From positions 1 through 64,000 of the forward strand of contig CAWAYV010000007.1 of the NCBI GenBank assembly GCA_963786295.1: DNA of 64,000 nucleotides. Reading direction: 5' to 3'. The notes beneath the pieces are model-generated. The model was not told the DNA's origin. It saw only the letters and a program-made list of their open reading frames with translations, and made no database searches. Position 1 is the first letter of the stretch, and every line of letters begins with the position of its first letter. The position numbers and the translations under genes were made by a program. Shown here piece after piece: positions 57,568 to 64,000 of the stretch. The stretch comes from JACCZX01 sp963786295 (GTDB lineage Bacteria > Pseudomonadota > Gammaproteobacteria > Burkholderiales > Burkholderiaceae_F).

Positions 57568-59778
57568 ATGACGGCGCCGCGATGCGTCGGCAACGACCCC
57601 GACGTGAAAAGCGAGCCCAGCCCAACTTCCGGAAATCCGCCGCCACGCGTTCCGATTCTCGACATCGGTGCCGGCGATCCCGAAGCGCCTGCAAATTCGA
57701 TCCCGAACATTCTCGCGGATCTGATCGAGACCGAGACGTGGCGCAATGCCGCGACGCTGCTGTTGGGCGCGTTGCTGATCGGGCTCGGTTATTGGGCGTA
57801 TCACGGCATACGCGATTCTCTCGCGCAGACGCGCGCTGTTGGCCTTGAGGCTCTGCTGGGAACCGTTGTCAAGGGACTCGATGTCTGGGTCGGAGAGCAC
57901 GTGACCGAGGCGGCGCGAGTCGCCAAGGACCCCGATGTTGTCGCCCGGGCCGCACGCCTCGCGGCGGAAAAGCGCGATGGTGCCGCTCCCCCAAGATGCA
58001 CTGCCGACGCTGAAGAACTCAGCCAGCGAATCCAATCCTCGCTCTCGAGCAAGGGCGTGGTGGCATTCCGCATCGTTGATCGCAGCGGCCTTGTGCTGTC
58101 ATCCAAGGACGCGGCGCGCTGCGGACAGCGGCTGCGATCCGGTACGTTTCGTCAGCGGCTTGATCTCGCGATTGACGGCACGCCGCAATTCGTTCGTCCG
58201 TATCCGGAAACCGAGCTCTCGGTACGTGGAGCGTCCGGTGAAGCGCGTCCGGTGGCGTGGTTTCTGGCACCGATACGCACCGGCAAAGAGCCGCCGTTTG
58301 CCGCCCTCGCGATGGGGGTCGAAACCGATCGCGAGCTCGACACGATTTTTTCAGCGGCGCGTCCAGGCGAGACTACAGAGGCCTACGCGTTCTCCGACGA
58401 CGGCCTGATGCTGACGTCGACCCGTTTTGCCGATCAACTCGCGGCGGTTGGAGTGCTCCCGGCCGGCGCATTGAGCGGTGCATTCTTGGTCCCGGTCCGC
58501 GACCCTGGCGGCAAACTCGAGCCCGGATACGCGCCGGCGCTCGAAGCGGCAGCGCGCCCGCTGACGCGCGCCGCAGCACTGGCGATCGCAGCACGCACAA
58601 AGACGACGGAGGCCGAGCGACGCGGCCTCGTGCCCGAGGTATATCGCAGCTATCGGGGCGACGAGGTCATCGGTGTGTGGCGCTGGCTGCCAGCCTACGA
58701 CTTTGGCGTCATCGCCGAGATCTCGACGACCGAAGCGTTCGCCACGCTGCGGTTCTTATCGATCAGCTTCGCAGTGATCGGCGGCCTGACGGTGCTTACG
58801 CTGGTGGCCGCGCTGTTGGCGGCTTTCACGCTGTGGCGGTTGCAGCGGCAATCCGGACGGCTGCAGAGGCTGGGTGCCTACACGCTCGAGCGCGAAGTGA
58901 GCGACGGCGGAATGGCCACGATTTATCTCGCGCGCCACGCGCTGCTGAAGCGCCCGACCGCGATCAAAGTACTGAAGAAGCATATTGCGACCGACGAATT
59001 CATCCACCGCTTCGAACGCGAAGTGCAGCTCGCCAGCCAACTGTTGCACCCGAACACCGTGGCGATTTATGACTTCGGCCGTACGCGCGAAGGGCAGCCG
59101 TACTACGTGATGGAGTATCTGGACGGCGTCACGCTGGCCGAGCTGGTCGCGCACTCGGGTCCGGTGCCGGCCGGGCGGGCGATTCATATCCTGCGTCAAG
59201 TCGCCGCAGCGCTGCGCGAAGCGCACTTGCGCGGGCTGGTTCACCGCGATGTGAAGCCTGAAAACGTGATGCTTTGCCGCCGCGGCGAGGATGACGTCGT
59301 CAAGCTGCTCGACTTCGGGTTGGTCAAGAATCTCGAACGTGCTGAGACACGCGATGTCACCAAGCAGCTCAATATCCTCGGAACGCCACGCTATATGGCA
59401 CCTGAGCGCTTGCTGAATCCGGCAGATGTCGACGCGCGGTCCGACATCTATGCGCTGGGGGCCGTCGGCTATTTCTTGTTGACCGCCAAACCGATTTTCG
59501 ATGGCGACGACAGTCTGGCGATTAGCAACCAGGTTCTGCATGCGCCGGCGCCGAAGGTATCCGCCAGCGGTGTCGCAGTTCCCGAGGCGCTCGACGCGCT
59601 GATCGCGGCCTGCCTCGAAAAGGACCGCGCGTTACGCCCGCAAACGGCGCAGGCGGTCGTCGAGGCATTGGACCGTTTGTCGAGCCGCTTGGCGTGGACA
59701 CAGCCCGATGCGGCCGCGTGGTGGGCGAGCTACCGTCTAACGCGCAACCAGACGGATCGGGCGCCGGAGACTTCATGA
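57568..59778 (+). CDS. Membrane Ser/Thr protein kinase with extracytoplasmic sensor
   Basis: Protein of 736 residues. One helix at about residues 54-76 (NAATLLLGALLIGLGYWAYH) and another at about 392-420 (ISFAVIGGLTVLTLVAALLA) flank a periplasmic region of about 310 residues that looks like a Cache sensor (VAFRIVDRSGLVLSSKDAAR, FLAPIRTGKEPPFAALAMG). The kinase is at about 437-700: YTLEREVSDGGMATIYLARH, AIKVL with the ATP-site Lys, HRDVKPENVML catalytic loop, LDFGLVKNL and YMAPERLL. It is a PASTA-less Hanks-type kinase. Divergent from the ynb-like operon, it could sense an envelope signal and control lipid remodelling (inference). An alternative start is GTG at 57604. Confidence 0.9.
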   Translation: MTAPRCVGNDPDVKSEPSPTSGNPPPRVPILDIGAGDPEAPANSIPNILADLIETETWRNAATLLLGALLIGLGYWAYHGIRDSLAQTRAVGLEALLGTVVKGLDVWVGEHVTEAARVAKDPDVVARAARLAAEKRDGAAPPRCTADAEELSQRIQSSLSSKGVVAFRIVDRSGLVLSSKDAARCGQRLRSGTFRQRLDLAIDGTPQFVRPYPETELSVRGASGEARPVAWFLAPIRTGKEPPFAALAMGVETDRELDTIFSAARPGETTEAYAFSDDGLMLTSTRFADQLAAVGVLPAGALSGAFLVPVRDPGGKLEPGYAPALEAAARPLTRAAALAIAARTKTTEAERRGLVPEVYRSYRGDEVIGVWRWLPAYDFGVIAEISTTEAFATLRFLSISFAVIGGLTVLTLVAALLAAFTLWRLQRQSGRLQRLGAYTLEREVSDGGMATIYLARHALLKRPTAIKVLKKHIATDEFIHRFEREVQLASQLLHPNTVAIYDFGRTREGQPYYVMEYLDGVTLAELVAHSGPVPAGRAIHILRQVAAALREAHLRGLVHRDVKPENVMLCRRGEDDVVKLLDFGLVKNLERAETRDVTKQLNILGTPRYMAPERLLNPADVDARSDIYALGAVGYFLLTAKPIFDGDDSLAISNQVLHAPAPKVSASGVAVPEALDALIAACLEKDRALRPQTAQAVVEALDRLSSRLAWTQPDAAAWWASYRLTRNQTDRAPETS

Positions 59779-59842
59779 GCAGCGGCGAGTCTGCCGAGAC
59801 TCTGTAAGCTTCGACCCGACTTCAATCCAGCAATAGTTTGTA

Positions 59843-61174
59843 ATGAGTTTCAACTTCGCAGCGCCAACGCTGCGGCGTTACGTTGCGCGCGCGTTTTCGC
59901 AACTCCGGCTCGCGCCCGACGATCTGCTGCGCGACGCGACGTATCGCCGCTTGTGGACGTCAATCCTGATCAGTTCGTTCGGTGGTCAGGTGACGATGCT
60001 CGCGCTGCCGTTGACGGCGGCCGTGTTGTTGCACGCGACGCCGACTCAAATGGGTTTGCTGACGGCGATGGAAGTCGTGCCGTTCGTTTTGTTCTCGCTG
60101 CCTTCAGGTGTATGGCTTGACCGCGTTCGCAAGCTGCCGGTGTATGTGATCGGCGAGTCGCTGTTGGCGGTGGTGGTGGCGAGCGTGCCGCTCGCGTGGT
60201 GGCTGGGTTGGCTATCGATGATGTGGCTCTACATCGTTGGCTTCGCAATCGGCACCGTGGCCACGATTGCCGGCAGCGCGGCGCAGATTGTTCTTACGCA
60301 AGTCGTCGCGCGCGAGCGGCTGGTTGAAGCGCACGCGAAGAATGCGTTGGCATCATCGTCGGCCGAAGTTGCCGGCCCAGGTGCGGCCGGCGTGTTGATC
60401 AAACTGGTCGGTGCGCCAATGGCGTTGTTGGCCGATGCGGTGCTGCTTGCCGTTTCTGCTGCGATCTTGCGCGGGATCCAGGTGCAGGAGGGTGCCCAAC
60501 TGGCGGCGGCGCGATTCTGGCCGGCGATGCGGGCCGGCCTTGTCTTCGTTGCGCAACACCGACTGCTGGTGACGATGGCGTGCATCGTCGGCGTCTGGCA
60601 GATGTGCAATCACGCTGCATTGGTCGTGCAGATCTTGTTTGCGACGCGCACGCTCGGCTTGTCCGAAGGCGCCGTCGGATTGAGTTTCGTTGGGCTCGGC
60701 GTCGGCACCATTGCCGCCAGTACGGTCGGCAATCGCATCTCGCGCCGCTTGGGCCCGGGCCCGACGTTAGTGCTCGGCGTCGCGATTTGCGGCGCCGGTT
60801 GGTTGCTCGGCGCGATCGCACCAGCCTCGGCGCTCGGAATCGCGATGTTCGCGGCGATGCTGATGATGTTCGGCGTCGGCGCGGTGCTGATCTTCATCAC
60901 GTTCCTCGCGATGCGTCAGGCGGTCACACCCGCGCCGCTGCTCGGCCGTATGACCAGCACGATGCGCTGGCTGATTCTGCTGCCGGCCGGGCCCGGCGCG
61001 CTGCTGGGCGGATGGCTCGGTGAACATTACGGTCTGCGCTCAGCGCTGGTGTTTGCCGGTGGCTCGGCGCTGGTGCTGGCTGCCCTCGCGTGGCGTCAGC
61101 CGGTGATCCGCACGACGCGCGTATTGCCGAGCGTCGAAGCGCTGGCTGAAGATACGGTTCCGGATGCGGCGTGA
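59843..61174 (+). CDS. EntS-like MFS exporter
   Basis: Major facilitator of 443 residues with about twelve helices. It resembles the EntS/macrolide efflux branch (YRRLWTSILISSFGGQVTML, LPSGVWLDRVRKLPVYVIGE, VARERLVEAHAKNALASSSA, EVAGPGAAGVLIKLVGAPMA). Proteins of this type export siderophores, macrolides or other small molecules; no biosynthesis genes adjoin. Its stop directly abuts the convergent PepSY gene. Frame intact. Confidence 0.88.
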   Translation: MSFNFAAPTLRRYVARAFSQLRLAPDDLLRDATYRRLWTSILISSFGGQVTMLALPLTAAVLLHATPTQMGLLTAMEVVPFVLFSLPSGVWLDRVRKLPVYVIGESLLAVVVASVPLAWWLGWLSMMWLYIVGFAIGTVATIAGSAAQIVLTQVVARERLVEAHAKNALASSSAEVAGPGAAGVLIKLVGAPMALLADAVLLAVSAAILRGIQVQEGAQLAAARFWPAMRAGLVFVAQHRLLVTMACIVGVWQMCNHAALVVQILFATRTLGLSEGAVGLSFVGLGVGTIAASTVGNRISRRLGPGPTLVLGVAICGAGWLLGAIAPASALGIAMFAAMLMMFGVGAVLIFITFLAMRQAVTPAPLLGRMTSTMRWLILLPAGPGALLGGWLGEHYGLRSALVFAGGSALVLAALAWRQPVIRTTRVLPSVEALAEDTVPDAA

Positions 61175-62359
61175 TCAGTGCTGAGCACGCGCGTGATCAA
61201 ACGCGCGCGGGGCCTGGTCGCGCAAGCTTTGACGCTCTCGCGCGATCCGTTCGCCGCGCCGCTTGCGCAGCCACACCCAGAGTCCGGTGAATACCAGCAG
61301 CATCGGCACGATTCCGGTGGCGGACATTGCGATCTGGCCCGCAATACCGAACGCGGTCCCACTGTGCAATGGAAACAGCCAGTGCATAAAGCCTTCGCCC
61401 GCGGTGCGCGTGCGCGGACTGCGCTCGACCATCATTTCGCCGCTGAGCGGATTGATCCACGCAATCGTGTCTCCGAGCCGATGGACGTCACCAGCGCGCT
61501 TCAGGTAATACAAGTGGCCGGCCAACTGCCGTGGTGAGCCGTGCACTTCAAGCAGCGTGTGTTCGGGGAAACGCCGCTTTACATCGGCGATTACGCGGTC
61601 GAGCTGCAGCGGCTCGTGCGCATTCTGCGGCTGCCATGGGACCGTCGGAAACGGAGCGACCTTCGAAAACACGCTGACCAGGTCGCGCACGTAATTGACG
61701 TAGACCAGCGTGGCACCGGTCACCGTTGCCAGCAGCAGGGTGAGAGCGAACACGATGCCGGTCGAGCGATGCACGTCGAATGCGATGCGCGTGGGCGACG
61801 TTCGCGGATTGATCCACACGATGCGTTTCAGTGCCGCTCGGGTGCGAGGCGTGGCCAATACGAAGCCGGTGATCGCCGAAGTCAGCAGCAACAGCCCCGC
61901 GATGCCGACGATGTTCGATCCGGCGTTGCCGAGCAACACGTTGCGGTGAAACTCGTACAGCGTGCGCAGAAAATCGGGCGGCGCGATGCTTAGGGATTCA
62001 AGGGAACGCGCTCCGAGATGGGCGCCGGTTACCGGATCAAACATCACCTCGATCCGCTCGGCGCCGACGCGCCGGGGTTTTAAGCGCATCGTTAGCCGGT
62101 ACACCTCGCCGTCAGCGGCCGGAAACCGGATTTTTTCGACCAACCCGAGCGGGTACGCGGCCTCGGCACGCTCGACGATCGATTGCGCACTCCGATGCGT
62201 GCCGTGCGAGCCGGTGGTCAGCAGGTGCGGGTTAAGCCACGCATCGATCGGATCTTCGAACACGAGGATGGCACCGCTCAGTCCGACCAGCGCAAACCAC
62301 ACGCCGAGACCGATGCCTAGCCAGCGATGAACCGTGAACCACTTGGGCCGCGATCGCAT
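61175..62359 (-). CDS. PepSY-associated membrane protein
   Basis: Protein of 394 residues with PepSY_TM architecture: first helix in FTVHRWLGIGLGVWFALVGL, further helices near GIAGLLLLTSAITGFVLATP and GIVFALTLLLATVTGATLVY, and a last one at IVPMLLVFTGLWVWLRKRRG. Periplasmic loops lie between them. Such proteins often accompany TonB receptors and may act as ferric reductases or iron-uptake helpers. The neighbouring EntS-like exporter would suit a siderophore role, but there is no receptor in view. Separated by 17 bases from the CorA-like gene upstream on the same strand. Confidence 0.85.
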   Translation of the reverse strand: MRSRPKWFTVHRWLGIGLGVWFALVGLSGAILVFEDPIDAWLNPHLLTTGSHGTHRSAQSIVERAEAAYPLGLVEKIRFPAADGEVYRLTMRLKPRRVGAERIEVMFDPVTGAHLGARSLESLSIAPPDFLRTLYEFHRNVLLGNAGSNIVGIAGLLLLTSAITGFVLATPRTRAALKRIVWINPRTSPTRIAFDVHRSTGIVFALTLLLATVTGATLVYVNYVRDLVSVFSKVAPFPTVPWQPQNAHEPLQLDRVIADVKRRFPEHTLLEVHGSPRQLAGHLYYLKRAGDVHRLGDTIAWINPLSGEMMVERSPRTRTAGEGFMHWLFPLHSGTAFGIAGQIAMSATGIVPMLLVFTGLWVWLRKRRGERIARERQSLRDQAPRAFDHARAQH

Positions 62360-62376
62360 CGTCTGCGCCTATTTCA

Positions 62377-64000
62377 TTAGTCTCCGACCGGCTTCTTCTT
62401 GCGCCAGACGTCGATCAACGCTATGAATTTGTCGCGTGCCGATCCGCGTTCATCCGACAGCACATCGAGGAAATCGGACAGACGTCGCGATTTGACAATC
62501 GTGTAGAAGGTCAGAAACGCGGTCGGCACGAACACGATCAAAAAGAAACTGACCTTTTCGATCAGCGGAATCTCTGTCAGATCGATCAGGTTCATGCCGA
62601 TAAAGCTGGTCGCTATCGTGCCGATCAGTCCAAATGTCGTTACTACCGTCAAGCGCAGCACTGTGTTGTGTTGCCTCCGCGTACTGTCGGTATCCAGGTA
62701 CTGATCCATGCTGTAGATGCGATCCTTTACCTCGGCATACAAGGCGTCGAGCTTCAGATGATTGACGGTGAGATCGAACAGCTCGCGCGCCTGCGCTTGT
62801 TGCGACACTTCGTGAAACCAGTAGCGATGCGAGAAGCGCAGAAAGATCTCGAAGTTCTGTCGAATCGCCCGCTTGAAGCGCTTGACCGATTCAGCCGAGC
62901 CGAGATCGAGCCGTTTCAGCGCCTCGGCCAGCCGATCGGCAAACATCAACAGCGCCGCTCGCTGAAAATGTGCGATCAAGAACAGAAGAAAGTGCTGATG
63001 CCGAAATTGTGCGAGCACGCCGCTTTCCGAATCCAGAAAATACTTTGACTGCGCATCGCCGACGACAATCAGCGCCAGTCCGCTGGCCAGATAGCGCGTG
63101 TTTGGCGACGGTCCGACGTCGCACCAGAAGCGGTCGTAGCAGTACCGCTGTTCAAAGTCCGCCACATGGCTTTCCGAGTACGGCAACGCTTGCGCATCGC
63201 CGCCGCCGGTCACCAGCCCGAGTCGAATGAAATCGTTACGCGACACCGCACGCGGTTCGTCGAGTGCCAACAAGCCCATCACTGGCATTCGGTAGAACTC
63301 GATTTGCCGATAGCGAATCGTGGCATTCGGATCCACATGATCGAGCTTCAACGGCTTCAGCAAGAACGCCCAGTGGGCACTGATACGCGGTGCGCGGTGC
63401 TTGGCAACGAAGGCAAGAAACTTGTTGCGATCGCCCGAATCAGACCGCGCCAGCACGGTACCGTCTGCCGCAAGCCATTCCAGGCTTGCCAGGCAGTGAA
63501 GACCGTCCCCGCGCTCGTCCCAGCCGGCCGGATAAGCGCGGCCGAACCGATACAGCAATTCCTGCGCTTGCGGCAGTGTCAGATCGTCGCTGTAGACCTC
63601 GACATTCAGCAACACGACGTCGATGTCGTAGAAGAAGTACAGATCGATATGCGCGATCGGCAGTACGATCGGCTGGTCGCCATGGCGCGCCGTCACGCGC
63701 ACTGACGCAATGTCGTGCCGCCGATACACGCGCATCGGCGAACTGCCCGGTTCCTTGTCTGTGTTTGACTCTTCCTTCTTTGCGCGGCTTTCGCCGTACA
63801 AAAACCTTTGTACGTACGGCAGGAACGTGACGAACTCACTGTAGTGGCGCAACTGGAACTGTTTGCCTTCAGGAGTGAACTCGTCGAGCAGTTCGCGCCA
63901 GGGGTTGTCTGCAGTTTCCTGATCAAGCACTTCCCAGTGCTCTTGAATCTGCGCGCCGGGCCGGATCGGCATCAACTGCAGCGGCCACAGCAGGATCTGC
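62377..64000 (-). CDS. CorA-like membrane protein, 5' end beyond the window
   Basis: At least 540 residues on the minus strand, running off the right edge. The frame upstream of the MMPIRPGAQIQEHWEVLDQE start at 63975 stays open to position 64000 (reads QILLWPLQL), so the true start lies outside the window. Most of the protein is a soluble N-terminal domain; the C-terminus has two helices, the first ending in the CorA-type GMN motif (FGLIGTIATSFIGMNLIDLT, then FFLIVFVPTAFLTFYTIV). This suggests a divalent-cation channel of the CorA superfamily with an unusually large cytoplasmic domain. Ion unknown. Confidence 0.8.
   Translation of the reverse strand, partial: QILLWPLQLMPIRPGAQIQEHWEVLDQETADNPWRELLDEFTPEGKQFQLRHYSEFVTFLPYVQRFLYGESRAKKEESNTDKEPGSSPMRVYRRHDIASVRVTARHGDQPIVLPIAHIDLYFFYDIDVVLLNVEVYSDDLTLPQAQELLYRFGRAYPAGWDERGDGLHCLASLEWLAADGTVLARSDSGDRNKFLAFVAKHRAPRISAHWAFLLKPLKLDHVDPNATIRYRQIEFYRMPVMGLLALDEPRAVSRNDFIRLGLVTGGGDAQALPYSESHVADFEQRYCYDRFWCDVGPSPNTRYLASGLALIVVGDAQSKYFLDSESGVLAQFRHQHFLLFLIAHFQRAALLMFADRLAEALKRLDLGSAESVKRFKRAIRQNFEIFLRFSHRYWFHEVSQQAQARELFDLTVNHLKLDALYAEVKDRIYSMDQYLDTDSTRRQHNTVLRLTVVTTFGLIGTIATSFIGMNLIDLTEIPLIEKVSFFLIVFVPTAFLTFYTIVKSRRLSDFLDVLSDERGSARDKFIALIDVWRKKKPVGD

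Overview
The window is a 64 kb stretch of GC-rich chromosomal DNA, most likely from a betaproteobacterium of the Burkholderiales. The guess rests on two Bug-type (tripartite tricarboxylate) solute-binding proteins, a GcvA-like LysR paired with a DUF2917 protein, a DUF72/LigD/Ku neighbourhood, a PutA without an N-terminal ribbon-helix-helix domain, and generally high GC at third codon positions. I see no rRNA, tRNA, CRISPR array, insertion sequence, phage gene or replication origin. Genes are dense and lie on both strands.

A dominant property of the sequence is its indel burden. At least eighteen genes recover a full family-like protein only if one or more single-base insertions or deletions are corrected, often in short homopolymers. 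Examples are ligD, putA, both LuxR genes, the SagB-like dehydrogenase, the delta-60 lipoprotein, the cytochrome c gene, the hydroxyacid oxidase and osmC. Insertions and deletions are mixed and hit unrelated housekeeping and accessory genes, so I read most of them as sequencing or assembly errors rather than gene decay. Coordinates of those genes span the corrected gene.

Layout. (1) 0-7 kb: small metabolic and regulatory genes (GFA family, DUF2917/LysR pair, SnoaL-like protein, a SARP-type regulator divergent from a methyltransferase-cupin pair). (2) 7-17 kb: a large delta-60/Calx-beta lipoprotein, a small methyltransferase, and two tandem large ATP-binding LuxR regulators, with a duplicated scrap of a LuxR 3' end on the far side of the methyltransferase. 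(3) 17-26 kb: a Bug protein, DUF72, then a bacterial NHEJ module ligD-ku followed by a MerR/TPR gene and a lemA-DUF2207 pair. (4) 25.7-33.6 kb: putA, a 2OG-Fe dioxygenase translationally coupled to an MFS transporter, a cytochrome c/anchor protein with a clear terminator, and ada. (5) 33.8-42.1 kb: SagB-like dehydrogenase, CBS protein, class I aldolase, FAD oxidoreductase, small secreted and VOC proteins, a zinc metalloprotease, a fragment of an MBL-fold hydrolase and an FMN hydroxyacid oxidase. (6) 42-50 kb: a TAXI-TRAP transporter coupled to a PfkB sugar kinase, OsmC, and an HMG-CoA lyase/CaiB/Bug operon. (7) 50-52 kb: cbpA-cbpM and a DsbA-family protein. (8) 52-57.5 kb: a five-gene phospholipid-type operon resembling E. 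coli ynbABCD plus a PlsC acyltransferase, divergent from a membrane Ser/Thr kinase. (9) 59.8-64 kb: an EntS-like MFS exporter, a PepSY membrane protein and a CorA-like protein running off the window edge.

The most interesting part is the ynb-like lipid operon: CDP-diacylglycerol synthase, acyltransferase, CDP-alcohol phosphotransferase, PAP2-dual-specificity phosphatase and hydrolase-methyltransferase form an almost complete toolkit for making and editing a phospholipid of unknown structure. Its promoter region is shared with a Ser/Thr kinase and carries an 11-bp direct repeat.
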